Shown here piece after piece: positions 8,813-16,862 of a stretch of DNA of 50,199 bases; within the stretch, counting starts at the first letter, position 1, and the number at the start of each line of letters is the position of its first letter. The notes beneath the pieces were generated by a model, which had not been told where the DNA came from, ran no database searches, and worked only from the letters and a program-made list of their open reading frames with translations. Both the position numbers and the translations under genes were made by a program. The stretch spans positions 1 through 50,199 of the forward strand of contig JAFUHF010000006.1 of assembly GCA_017468985.1 (NCBI GenBank). Reading direction: 5' to 3'. Source of the DNA: Bacteroidaceae bacterium. Its GTDB lineage: Bacteria > Bacteroidota > Bacteroidia > Bacteroidales > Bacteroidaceae.

Positions 8813-9811
8813 ATGAAAGAAGTACTGAAACGCCTCATTGCCGGAGGCGAAAACCTGAAGAGAGAAGAGGTAAAGGACATCATGGTAAACATTACCCATG
8901 AAGCCTACCCCACGGAACAGATAGCCGCCCTTCTGATAGGTTTGCAAATGAAGGGCATCACGGATGACGAACTTCTGGGCTTCCGTGACGGCTTGCTGGA
9001 AACAGGCACCCCCGTGGACCTGAGCCCATACCAACCGATTGACATCGTAGGCACAGGTGGCGACGGCAAGAACACCTTCAACATATCCACCTGCGCCTGC
9101 TTCGTAGTGGCAGGAGCAGGATACAAAGTGGCCAAGCACGGTAATTATGCCGCTACCTCCGTTTCGGGCGCCAGCAGCGTACTGGAAAACCACGGCGTGA
9201 AGTTTCAGAAAGACCCCGACAAACTGCGTCAAAGCATGGAAGAAACGGGAATGGTATACCTGCATGCACCACTCTTTGCCAACGGCATGAAGTATGTGGG
9301 CCCCGTGCGCAAGGCTTTGGGCGTACCCACGTGCTTTAACCTGTTAGGTCCGCTGATCAATCCATGCCGTCCCACCTATCAACTCTTAGGTGTAGCCAAC
9401 CTAAGCCAAATGAGGCTATACAACAGCGTATTGCAGAAGATTGATGTGGAATACGGCATTGTTAACAGCACCGACGGCTATGACGAAATATCCCTCACCG
9501 GTGCTTTCAAAGTATTGACACGGCACTCGGAACGCGTATGGAACGTTCAGGAAACAGGGCTGGAACAGACCAAGGCGGAAGATATCTATGGTGGAAAGAC
9601 AGCAGAGGAAGCTAAGAAGCTGTTTGACAACGTACTAGAAGGCACCTCAACAAAGGCTCAGAAGGACGTTGTTCTGGCCAATGCCGCCTTTGCTATTCAG
9701 CTGATAGCTCCCGAGAAGGCACTGGAAGAATGTTTGGCAGAAGCAAGGGAATCGCTCGAAAGCGGCAAGGCCCTGCAGACTCTGAAACGATTCATTGAAA
9801 TCAACAGCTAA
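8813..9811 (+). CDS. trpD: Anthranilate phosphoribosyltransferase
   Basis: 332 residues, full length. Transfers phosphoribose from PRPP to anthranilate. The PRPP loop GTGGDGKNTFNIST is at residues 80-93 and the second signature KHGNYAATS at 108-116; the metal-site acidic pair lies in NSTDGYDEISLTG. An N-terminal helical domain (1-70) precedes the phosphoribosyltransferase fold. Sits 45 bp after trpG in the same operon. Confidence 0.96.
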   Translation: MKEVLKRLIAGGENLKREEVKDIMVNITHEAYPTEQIAALLIGLQMKGITDDELLGFRDGLLETGTPVDLSPYQPIDIVGTGGDGKNTFNISTCACFVVAGAGYKVAKHGNYAATSVSGASSVLENHGVKFQKDPDKLRQSMEETGMVYLHAPLFANGMKYVGPVRKALGVPTCFNLLGPLINPCRPTYQLLGVANLSQMRLYNSVLQKIDVEYGIVNSTDGYDEISLTGAFKVLTRHSERVWNVQETGLEQTKAEDIYGGKTAEEAKKLFDNVLEGTSTKAQKDVVLANAAFAIQLIAPEKALEECLAEARESLESGKALQTLKRFIEINS

Positions 9812-9822
9812 CTCACCTCAGC

Positions 9823-10629
9823 ATGGCTACCATACTGGAAGAAATCACCGACAGAAAACGCCTGCACGTGGCCCAATGCAAAGAAGAGCTTCCGGCTCGT
9901 GAACTTTACAGTGAGGTGGAGAAACTAATGGATGAAGGACTGGCTCACCATTCCCTGCGCAATGCACTAACACATTCGGGAACCGGCATCATAGCCGAAT
10001 TCAAGCGGAAATCGCCATCATTGGGATGGATCAAAGAAGAAGCCCAGCCAGAAGACATAGTACCGGCCTACGTGGCCAATGGAGCAACAGCACTCTCCAT
10101 ACTTACCGATGAGCCTTACTTTGGCGGAAAGCCTGAATTCATCAGCCGCATGAGGAAAAAAACTCCCATCCCCATACTGCGTAAAGACTTCATCGTTGAC
10201 GAATATCAGGTATTCGAAGCAAAGAAGATTGGAGCCGATGCCATACTGCTCATTGCAACCTGCCTGAACAAAGAAGAATGTCGCAGTTTAGGGAAAATGG
10301 CCAGGGAACTCCGTCTTGACGTATTACTTGAGATACACGATGAGAGCGAGCTGGACTACATCGATGACTTTGTAAGCATCGTAGGCGTAAACAACAGGAA
10401 CCTACATTTTTTTAAGACCGACATCAAAACTTCATTTGAACTCTCTGGACGTATTCCAGAAGAGTTTGTAAAGATATCCGAGAGCGGCCTCAAGACGGCA
10501 AACGACCTGAAGCTGCTGCGCGCTGCAGGCTACGAAGGATTCCTGATGGGCGAACGATTCATGAAAACACCTGACCCAGGAAAGGCCTTAGGACATCTGA
10601 TAACTGAACTTACCACCAATAATCCATAA
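9823..10629 (+). CDS. trpC: Indole-3-glycerol phosphate synthase
   Basis: 268 residues, a stand-alone (beta/alpha)8 enzyme that closes the indole ring from carboxyphenylaminodeoxyribulose phosphate. Key residues visible are E59 and K61 in IIAEFKRKSPS, the lysine in PILRKDFIVDEYQV, the Asn in VGVNNRNL and SESGL near the phosphate site. The enzyme is not fused to TrpF, unlike in enteric bacteria. It starts 11 bp after the trpD stop. Confidence 0.96.
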   Translation: MATILEEITDRKRLHVAQCKEELPARELYSEVEKLMDEGLAHHSLRNALTHSGTGIIAEFKRKSPSLGWIKEEAQPEDIVPAYVANGATALSILTDEPYFGGKPEFISRMRKKTPIPILRKDFIVDEYQVFEAKKIGADAILLIATCLNKEECRSLGKMARELRLDVLLEIHDESELDYIDDFVSIVGVNNRNLHFFKTDIKTSFELSGRIPEEFVKISESGLKTANDLKLLRAAGYEGFLMGERFMKTPDPGKALGHLITELTTNNP

Positions 10630-10637
10630 GGACAGCG

Positions 10638-11255
10638 ATGATGACGGTGAAAGTATGTGGTATGCGCGAGGCTGACAACATCAGGGAGCTGGAAAGATTG
10701 CCTTTTCAGTGGATGGGATTCATCTTTTATCCCCGTTCCAAGAGATATGTGGACAATGTGCCACAATATCTTCCCCTGCGACAGAAAAGAGTGGGCATAT
10801 TCGTTGACGCAACTGAAGAATTCATCACTGAACACGTTAGCCAATACGGACTTCACCTGCTTCAACTCCATGGACACGAAACGCCAGCCGACTGCCATAA
10901 CATAAAGCAAGCCACGGGCCTGCCCATCATAAAAGCTCTGGGCATAGCCACCGAAGATGACGTAAGACAAGCCGAACAATATAAAGACACGGCAGACTAT
11001 TTTCTGTTTGACACAAAGAGCGAAACCCTCGGAGGCAGCAGTCAGGCATTTGACCATCGGCTGCTGAATGCCTACACCTTAAGCACTCCATTCCTGCTGA
11101 GTGGCGGCATAGGCCCCGAAAACCGCGAGGAAGTGATATCCATCCGTCACCCACAATTCATGGGTATTGATCTCAACAGCAAGTTTGAGTTAAGTCCAGG
11201 CCTCAAGTCCGTTAGCAAATTAGAAGATTTTCTTTTAAACATTAATCATCAATAG
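10638..11255 (+). CDS. trpF: Phosphoribosylanthranilate isomerase
   Basis: 205 residues. Catalyses the Amadori rearrangement of phosphoribosylanthranilate. Motifs: KVCGMRE with catalytic Cys7, GIFVDA, LLQLHGHE, LSGGIGPEN and the general-acid Asp in GIDLNSKFE. Two adjacent ATG codons open the frame (10638 and 10641); I kept the first. It starts 8 bp after trpC and ends 2 bp before trpA. Confidence 0.95.
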   Translation: MMTVKVCGMREADNIRELERLPFQWMGFIFYPRSKRYVDNVPQYLPLRQKRVGIFVDATEEFITEHVSQYGLHLLQLHGHETPADCHNIKQATGLPIIKALGIATEDDVRQAEQYKDTADYFLFDTKSETLGGSSQAFDHRLLNAYTLSTPFLLSGGIGPENREEVISIRHPQFMGIDLNSKFELSPGLKSVSKLEDFLLNINHQ

Positions 11256-11257
11256 AT

Positions 11258-12031
11258 ATGAACAGAATTGACCAACTATTCAAAAACCATCCTCAGAATA
11301 ATCTCTCCGTTTACTTCTGCGCAGGTTATCCAAAGCTGGAAGGCGTAGTAGAAACACTGCAAGCACTCCAACAGGGAGGCATCAACATGGTAGAAATTGG
11401 TGTGCCCTTCAGCGACCCTATGGCCGATGGTCCCGTGATTCAGTCAGCAGCCACGCAGGCTCTGAAAAACGGCATGACCTTGAAGCAGCTGTTCACCCAG
11501 TTGCAAGACGTGAGAAAGAGCGTAAGCATCCCTCTTATACTGATGGGCTACCTCAACGTGTTCTATCAGTATGGTTTCGAAAACTTTTGCAAAAACTGCC
11601 AAGCCTGTGGCATAGACGGAGCCATCATTCCCGACCTGCCCTTTGATGTTTACATGAAAGACTACAAGCCTATAGCACAACGCTACGGCCTGCACATCAT
11701 CATGCTCATCACTCCAGAAACCAGCGAAGAACGGATCAGACAGATAGACCAACACACAGACGGGTTTATTTATCAGGTTTCGACCAATGCAACAACGGGA
11801 GCACAAGCATCCTACAACGACGAAACCCTATCCTACTTTCGTCGCATCAGTAACATGAAGCTGCGTAATCCTACCATGGTAGGGTTTGGCGTTTCCAACA
11901 AGGCCACACTCGAAGCTGCTCAGACCTATGCAGCAGGTGCAATCATCGGCAGCAAATTCATCAAACTGCAAGAAAAGAATGATGATCCCTCTCGCGCTTT
12001 AGACGAGCTAAAGCAAGCCTTAGCAGAATAA
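11258..12031 (+). CDS. trpA: Tryptophan synthase alpha subunit
   Basis: 257 residues. Cleaves indole-3-glycerol phosphate and channels indole to TrpB. Catalytic E46 (MVEIGVPFSDP) and D57 (PMADGP) are present, followed by IPDLPFDVY and the phosphate site GFGVSNKA. It is the last gene of the trp operon and is followed by a strong terminator at 12053-12091. Confidence 0.97.
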   Translation: MNRIDQLFKNHPQNNLSVYFCAGYPKLEGVVETLQALQQGGINMVEIGVPFSDPMADGPVIQSAATQALKNGMTLKQLFTQLQDVRKSVSIPLILMGYLNVFYQYGFENFCKNCQACGIDGAIIPDLPFDVYMKDYKPIAQRYGLHIIMLITPETSEERIRQIDQHTDGFIYQVSTNATTGAQASYNDETLSYFRRISNMKLRNPTMVGFGVSNKATLEAAQTYAAGAIIGSKFIKLQEKNDDPSRALDELKQALAE

Positions 12032-12052
12032 TAGCAAAGGCAAGCCTATAAC

Positions 12053-12091
12053 ACATCCCCTAAACAACCATCAGAACTGTTTAGGGGATGT
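12053..12091. terminator. Strong hairpin between trpA and the convergent gene
   Basis: A 13-14 bp perfect stem CATCCCCTAAACA / TGTTTAGGGGATG with an 11-nt loop. The T run is short (TTGGTTT), so termination may be less dependent on the U tract. It serves the end of the trp operon and probably also the convergent gene ending at 12157. Confidence 0.8.
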
Positions 12092-12156
12092 TGGTTTCTG
12101 TGAAAAGATTATTCCACTCTTTCTCAACGATCACTGTCCACGTACTTGTCTGACTA

Positions 12157-13077
12157 TCAAGCCTCATAATCGCTACAAGAAAGCACAACAGAAGCCTCTT
12201 GCACCATCAAAGGCACATCCAGCAAATGGAATTCCGAATGATGAGCATGAAGGATCACGATGTACATATTGGAAACAGACAAATGATAATGTTGCTGTAG
12301 AAGCAAACGGGCCATATTCATTTGGAGGGCCTCGCGATGGAACGACGTATCTGGAACATGAGCAATGGGAGGATGGGCATGGGATTTCGCGACGGAAGGA
12401 GAAAGAAGAAAACCATCATTGGTTTCACATCCCATTCTTTGACTACGCACCCAGTTATACATCACGTAACGTCCTTGTTCGTCTTGCGCAATAAGGTCAA
12501 TGCAAGCAACCAAGTGATGTTCTTCGTCGTAAACAATCCAATGTACCCTGAAAGGACGTAAGCGAGCGGAGAGCCAGAATTGTTGGAACTGATTCATCTC
12601 GGTTATGATGGAAACCCAACGATTGACAGCCAGATGTTTGCCCGTGAACATAAAGTTATAGTTCATCTGGACTTGTTTACCCAAGATTCTCCGAGCAATT
12701 TGCTGGTGCATGAACTGTCCTACTTTTCGCGCCTCCTCATTATGAGCATTCCACTGCTCCTTTAGCTGTTCGGGCGACATTTCTGCATCATCAGCAAGCA
12801 ATTCGGAATACATTTCCATATCAAAGCCAGGAAAATAATGCTCCACCACCTCCTGAACATAGAAATAGGGGACATCATCTACCCAATATCTTTGCGTATC
12901 TGAGAGGAAAACAATCTTGTCATCCCTCTCATATCGGTTCAGCACATTACATGACAACTGACCGCCTCGAACATCTGGAGCCTTTCTCTTTCCATGAAGA
13001 AAACGAAAGTTTGTTCTCCATGCATAAAGCAATACAAGGAAAACGAATACCAAAGAACCTATGAAAGGAATCCACAT
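12157..13077 (-). CDS. Membrane-anchored RecB-like PD-(D/E)XK fold protein with a decayed active site
   Basis: 306 residues. Residues 5-20 form one membrane anchor; the rest should be cytoplasmic. From about residue 105 the protein follows the RecB/Cas4-like PD-(D/E)XK plan. EQWNAHNEEARKVGQFMH carries the motif-I His (H124), HWIVYDEEHHL the strand where a Glu is expected, CIDLIAQDEQGRYVMYNWVRS the GxxD...DxK core, and REALQMNMARLLLQQHYHL the C-terminal QxxxY-type helix. The catalytic Asp-x-Lys is replaced by Asn208-Trp-Val210; the motif-I Glu is Ala128 and the expected strand Glu is His, while D194 remains. So the fold is probably kept and nuclease activity lost. It lies 41 bp after the XRE gene, likely one operon. 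Function unknown; the fold call is inference from motif spacing. Confidence 0.65.
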   Translation of the reverse strand: MWIPFIGSLVFVFLVLLYAWRTNFRFLHGKRKAPDVRGGQLSCNVLNRYERDDKIVFLSDTQRYWVDDVPYFYVQEVVEHYFPGFDMEMYSELLADDAEMSPEQLKEQWNAHNEEARKVGQFMHQQIARRILGKQVQMNYNFMFTGKHLAVNRWVSIITEMNQFQQFWLSARLRPFRVHWIVYDEEHHLVACIDLIAQDEQGRYVMYNWVRSQRMGCETNDGFLLSPSVAKSHAHPPIAHVPDTSFHREALQMNMARLLLQQHYHLSVSNMYIVILHAHHSEFHLLDVPLMVQEASVVLSCSDYEA

Positions 13078-13118
13078 TATATTCGAATATCGGAAAAGCG
13101 TTCAAGAAATCACTCTTC

Positions 13119-13613
13119 TCACTTCATGGGAGAAAATGATTCATAGGTACCGTCACTATAAAAGACACGGATTTCCTTAATTGTCCGTTTCGGAAGATCA
13201 ATATTTTTGACACTTTTCAGAACGGTCTCTAAATGGGGCATCACGTCCGCCATGGAAGATGGATAAGCAGAAGAGGGATCAGACGGTTTGTTGGTATTCC
13301 TCTGAGAAGAAGCAAACAAATCACCAGAGGGAAGTACTGACGGCTGCGATGAAGCTTTTTGATTTATATCTGATGTAGAACCATCGGAGTACATTTCACC
13401 TTCACCAAACAACAACCAATTAATATTGATATTTGGAAAGGATTGATGAATGGCCAACGTGTGGTTATTCGTTGCACGCGTTCTGTTATTAAAAATACTC
13501 GAAAGTGACGCAGCTGATATACCGGTCAACTTCGCAAAATCTTGCTGCGACATCTGGCTATCTTCCATGATCCTCTTAATGCGCATGCCTACATTCTCAA
13601 TTTGATCTTCCAT
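13119..13613 (-). CDS. XRE-family transcriptional regulator
   Basis: 164 residues from the ATG at 13613. A longer frame runs to 13691, but it would place the promoter element 13649-13656 inside the gene, so the shorter start is preferred. The N-terminal helix-turn-helix covers about residues 8-62 (GMRIKRIMEDSQMSQQDFAK, AASLSSIFNNRTRAT). It is followed by the Bacteroidetes-typical INWLLFGEGEMY, a Ser/Pro-rich linker (about 75-125) and a short C-terminal module (EIRVFYSDGTYESF). It is the first gene of a pair with the membrane-anchored nuclease-fold protein. Autoregulation is likely given two repeated sites upstream. Confidence 0.82.
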   Translation of the reverse strand: MEDQIENVGMRIKRIMEDSQMSQQDFAKLTGISAASLSSIFNNRTRATNNHTLAIHQSFPNININWLLFGEGEMYSDGSTSDINQKASSQPSVLPSGDLFASSQRNTNKPSDPSSAYPSSMADVMPHLETVLKSVKNIDLPKRTIKEIRVFYSDGTYESFSPMK

Positions 13614-13644
13614 TTTGGGACTATATTGATGTTTTACGTTTGAG

Positions 13645-13731
13645 TTTACAAAGTTAAAACAATATTTTAAATCCGAAATCAACCTACGCAAGAAATCAAA
13701 AGCATGAAATTTACATTTACAAACTTAAAAC
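13645..13731 (-). promoter_or_regulatory. Duplicated promoter/operator-like sites upstream of the XRE gene
   Basis: TTTACAAAGTTAAAAC at 13645-13660 recurs as TTTACAAACTTAAAAC at 13716-13731, 71 bp apart, one mismatch in 16. On the minus strand each contains a TAnnTTTG -7 element (TAACTTTG 13656-13649; TAAGTTTG 13727-13720). They may be tandem promoters, binding sites for the XRE protein, or both. Confidence 0.5.
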
Positions 13732-14385
13732 CACCTGTAAATCCCTTGCCATTCTCTTCAAATGCATTAAACACTCATTTCACAAACATAAATCCAGGCT
13801 TTTATTTCGAAACTCTTGATTTAACTAGAACATGAAATGCACTGGCTACCAATACTTCATAAACGCACCAATGTTCTTTCATTCTCAGCAATTCAGAAAT
13901 CTAAAAACCACTTTACATATTCAATCTTATTACGAATGTACTCCAAAACAACATTTTATACCATCCGAAAGCAACGGATCATCCCCCTCCTATCTCTTTG
14001 AACGACGAAGGAATAATGAAGCTTTCGTTTTGAAAATAAACACAATTAAACTGAATATCATTCTTTTACCAAAAAAGATCAAGCGATTTAAACTATTGTG
14101 GTTTAGTTTTTCGAAATCGTGTTTTATGATTTAGATTTTGAAATCTACAAATATAAAAGTCAATAGTCTTACCACAGCGTTCTCTGTTTTGTATTTCACG
14201 CGGTATCGATTTATTTTTCTAAATTCATAAACGCAAATTGTGTTATTTTGTTAAAACTAAATTTTGGGGTGACGATTTGGCTGAATTTTAAACAGAATGT
14301 TTTACTTTGATGGGAGGCGAAACCTAAGCCTTTTAGAACAAATCTCAGAGGGAAGAAAACCATGAAAATCGCTTATTATAAATAC
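13732..14385. other. AT-rich gap without a supported gene
   Basis: About 650 bp of markedly AT-rich sequence. One open frame of 100 codons on the plus strand (13832-14134) is rich in Phe, Lys, Asn and Ile and resembles no family I know. It has no clear promoter and I do not call it. No repeat, tRNA or mobile-element end was seen, although this composition is compatible with horizontally acquired or decayed DNA. Confidence 0.5.
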
Positions 14386-14425
14386 AATTCGCCCCATTTT
14401 TTGTGCTCAAAAAATGGGGCGAATT
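14386..14425. terminator. Perfect 18-bp inverted repeat downstream of holA
   Basis: AATTCGCCCCATTTTTTG and its exact reverse complement flank a 4-nt loop (TGCT). It lies 21 bp past the holA stop at 14446. The stem itself includes the A/T runs, and the minus strand continues AT-rich, so it probably ends the amn-holA transcript. Confidence 0.7.
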
Positions 14426-14445
14426 AGCATCAATTCCGACTTCGT

Positions 14446-15477
14446 TTAATGCAGAATAAAACAAATTAGCTCTTTCAGTAGGTCACCGGAGGGAACTTTT
14501 GAACCCTCTACTCCCTTGGATTTTCCATCTACAACTCTTATTTCATTCAAAATTTGCAGCACTTTTTTTCCTGAGTACTTCTGGAGTACAGGTATCACAT
14601 TCCTGCGAACCTGCCAATCTTGCATTCCCAGAAATAGTGCCAGTCCCCTCTCCGATTGATCAGGAGCATAGTAGGCCTGCATTGCAACAGAAAAAAAACG
14701 GGAAAGCATTGGTAGTACAACCTGTATGGGATTTGCCTTCTGATTATCGTCAAAATATTTCGCAATTTGCTGGGCCTTAAATGCGTCTTTTCTTATTAGC
14801 GCGTCCTGCAACTCAAAATAATTAAAATCTTTACTGATTCCAATATTGCTTTCAACAATCTGAGGCGTTATTACCATCTGCCCTTCGGGCATTGCGATCA
14901 TGAGTTTGTCTAGTTCCCCATAGAGACGCGAAAGATCGGTTCCGATGGAATCGGCTATGATGGATGCTGATTTATGGTCCACAGAGAATCCTTTTTGAGC
15001 CAAATAGTTGATCACCATTCCTGGCAGGAGCGATTCCTTGGGCTTAACCGCTTCGAATACTACTCCCTGTTGTTGTATGGCTACAACGAATTTCTTTCGC
15101 CGATCCACCACCCCATTCTTATAAGTGATGATTAAGATGGTGGTAGGTTGAGGGTTCTGAAAATAATACGACAGGTTCTCTAAGTTCTTCATGTGCTGTG
15201 CTTCTCTGAGCACCACCACCGAATATTGCGCTCCCATAGGATAACTCCTGGCACTGTTGATCACATTGCCGATTTCGGCATCCATGCCATAATAAGAACT
15301 AAGATTAAAGGCTTTTTCGTCTTCAGTCAGTACATTATTGATTATAGCATCGCATAATTGGTCGATGTAATAATTCTCCGAACCCATCAACAGATAGACT
15401 GGCTTGAAGACTTTCTGCTTGATGTCGCGCATCAGGTCCTCGTATCCTATCGTTTGAGATGCTTTTGCCAATGCCAT
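14446..15477 (-). CDS. holA: DNA polymerase III delta subunit
   Basis: 343 residues, normal HolA length. The delta subunit opens the beta sliding clamp as part of the clamp loader. Diagnostic features are the N-terminal PVYLLMGSENYYIDQL, with the remains of an ATPase P-loop region, and VVLREAQHM. Then come NYLAQKGFSVDHKSASIIAD plus TDLSRLYGELDKL (the AAA lid) and the C-terminal collar domain (about 215-340). The start codon is 4 bp after the amn stop, so the two are co-transcribed. Confidence 0.93.
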   Translation of the reverse strand: MALAKASQTIGYEDLMRDIKQKVFKPVYLLMGSENYYIDQLCDAIINNVLTEDEKAFNLSSYYGMDAEIGNVINSARSYPMGAQYSVVVLREAQHMKNLENLSYYFQNPQPTTILIITYKNGVVDRRKKFVVAIQQQGVVFEAVKPKESLLPGMVINYLAQKGFSVDHKSASIIADSIGTDLSRLYGELDKLMIAMPEGQMVITPQIVESNIGISKDFNYFELQDALIRKDAFKAQQIAKYFDDNQKANPIQVVLPMLSRFFSVAMQAYYAPDQSERGLALFLGMQDWQVRRNVIPVLQKYSGKKVLQILNEIRVVDGKSKGVEGSKVPSGDLLKELICFILH

Positions 15478-15481
15478 GTCG

Positions 15482-16258
15482 TTACCAATCGAATTTCAGA
15501 TGTTTCAGCGTCTCGGAACCATAAATAATCGTCTGCAAAGACTGTATTCCCAACTGTACATGCCGCCGTGCATACTCTTTCGTTACTTGTCGATCGCTTT
15601 GCAGCGTTTTTACACCTTCAGGCTTCATAGGATTATCCGATACCAACAGAAGCGCACCGATGGGAATATGGTTATAAAAGCCTACACTGAAAAGAGTGGC
15701 ACATTCCATGTCAACTGCCATTGCTCGTGTAGTCAGCAGATACTCTTTAAACTTCTCATCATGCTCCCACACTCTGCGATTGGTGGTATAGACGCTACCC
15801 GTCCAATAGTCCAGGTGATTGTCACGCAATACGGTTGAAACGGCTCGTTCAAGCACGAAAGCCGGCATTGACGGAACCTCGGGAGGGAAATAGTCGTTGC
15901 TCGTTCCCTCTCCTCTCACAGCTGCAAGAGGCAAGATGAAATCACCCAACTGCGTTTTCGGAGAGATACCGCCACATTTGCCCAGAAACAGACACGCTTT
16001 TGGTCTTACCGCGCTAAGTAGATCCATCATCAGCGCCGCATTGGGACTACCTATACCGAAGTTGATCATCGTTATTCCACGGGCATTTGCCGAACGCATG
16101 TTGTGCTCATAGCCTGCGGTGGGAACTCCGCTTATATCGCAAAACAGATCTACATAGTTATTAAAGTTGGTGAGCAGAATATAAGGACTGATTTCGCTGA
16201 GCTCCAGGCCTGTATATCGAACAAGCCAATTTCCTGTTATTTCTTGCTTGCTTATCAT
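15482..16258 (-). CDS. amn: AMP nucleosidase
   Basis: 258 residues from the ATG at 16258. An upstream in-frame ATG at 16291 would overlap the divergent promoter region and is not preferred. The protein belongs to the nucleoside phosphorylase/nucleosidase fold, in the short form common in Bacteroidetes. Visible motifs are MINFGIGSPNAALMMDLL, CLFLGKCGGI and the ribose-binding AVDMECATLF with the purine-side Asp in LVSDNPMKP. It hydrolyses AMP to adenine and ribose 5-phosphate. First gene of the amn-holA operon. Confidence 0.88.
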   Translation of the reverse strand: MISKQEITGNWLVRYTGLELSEISPYILLTNFNNYVDLFCDISGVPTAGYEHNMRSANARGITMINFGIGSPNAALMMDLLSAVRPKACLFLGKCGGISPKTQLGDFILPLAAVRGEGTSNDYFPPEVPSMPAFVLERAVSTVLRDNHLDYWTGSVYTTNRRVWEHDEKFKEYLLTTRAMAVDMECATLFSVGFYNHIPIGALLLVSDNPMKPEGVKTLQSDRQVTKEYARRHVQLGIQSLQTIIYGSETLKHLKFDW

Positions 16259-16312
16259 ATTTTTTGTACTTTTGCTTTGGTAAAGTCCCAAAAGCTTTGA
16301 TTTGCAAATTTA
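16244..16312. promoter_or_regulatory. Overlapping divergent promoters for amn and the HSDR_N gene
   Basis: Plus strand: TTG 16244-16246, 20 bp, then TACTTTTG 16267-16274, serving the gene at 16317. Minus strand: TAAATTTG reading from 16312 to 16305, serving amn at 16258. The two -7 elements lie within 40 bp of each other, so the divergent genes may compete for polymerase. Confidence 0.6.
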
Positions 16313-16316
16313 ATAA

Positions 16317-16772
16317 ATGTTTCAGATAAACCTGCCACCATACGAAACAAATATCAGGCAACAGAATGGGAGATCCCAGATTTTCGACATCCTGCGCAGG
16401 CGCTACGTTGCACTCACCCCCGAGGAATGGGTGCGGCAGCACTTCATTCATTTTCTCATTGACCACAAGGGCTATCCTTCGGCGCTGATGGCTAATGAAA
16501 TTTCTCTTTCCGTCAACGGCATGTGGCGACGCTGCGACAGCGTACTGTTCAGCAAGCTCAACAGCCCTCGCATGATTATGGAATACAAGGCACCGTCCGT
16601 TAAGATTACGCAAAGCGTTTTCTCTCAAATCAACGCATACAATCAGGTGCTCCGCGTTCCTTACCTCGTGGTCAGCAACGGCATGCAGCATTACTGTTGC
16701 TTCATTGACTATGAGCAGAATGCCATTCGCTATCTCACTGATATTCCTGCCTACTCCGATCTCAAACCATAG
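16317..16772 (+). CDS. Orphan HSDR_N-type PD-(D/E)XK domain protein
   Basis: 151 residues matching the stand-alone 'type I restriction enzyme R protein N-terminal' (HSDR_N_2) family common in Bacteroidetes. The nuclease-fold core is intact: E61 (ANEISLSV), D74 (RRCDSVLF) and E89-x-K91 (MIMEYKAP). A downstream QINAYNQVLRVPYLVVSNG helix-strand follows. No helicase/translocase domain and no hsdM or hsdS gene is nearby, so this is not a restriction system. The role of these single-domain proteins is not established. Divergent from amn with a shared promoter region. Confidence 0.85.
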   Translation: MFQINLPPYETNIRQQNGRSQIFDILRRRYVALTPEEWVRQHFIHFLIDHKGYPSALMANEISLSVNGMWRRCDSVLFSKLNSPRMIMEYKAPSVKITQSVFSQINAYNQVLRVPYLVVSNGMQHYCCFIDYEQNAIRYLTDIPAYSDLKP

Positions 16773-16789
16773 TTTCTATACCAACAAAA

Positions 16790-16820
16790 CATCCGAGACT
16801 CAAGGTTGAGGTCTCGGATG
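16790..16820. terminator. Bidirectional terminator between convergent genes
   Basis: A 10-bp stem CATCCGAGAC / GTCTCGGATG, extended by an inner TCAA/TTGA pair. On the minus strand it is followed by TTTTGTT, a good U tract for the gene ending at 16863; on the plus strand it follows the HSDR_N gene by 17 bp. Confidence 0.8.
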
Positions 16821-16862
16821 CTTCATTATTAGGTCAGCTATCTTGCTGTGCCTTGCTACTCT

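Noticed and set aside
12157-13613. XRE plus downstream gene as a toxin-antitoxin pair
   Set aside because: The downstream protein is 306 residues, membrane-anchored and nuclease-fold-like with lost catalytic residues; it matches no toxin family and the regulator is not a typical antitoxin.
13832-14134. 100-codon plus-strand frame in the AT-rich gap
   Set aside because: Composition is what random AT-rich DNA gives (Phe, Lys, Asn, Ile); no promoter or family seen. Not excluded, only unsupported.
16317-16772. Possible restriction-modification locus
   Set aside because: Only an HSDR_N-type domain is present; no methylase, specificity or helicase gene lies nearby.
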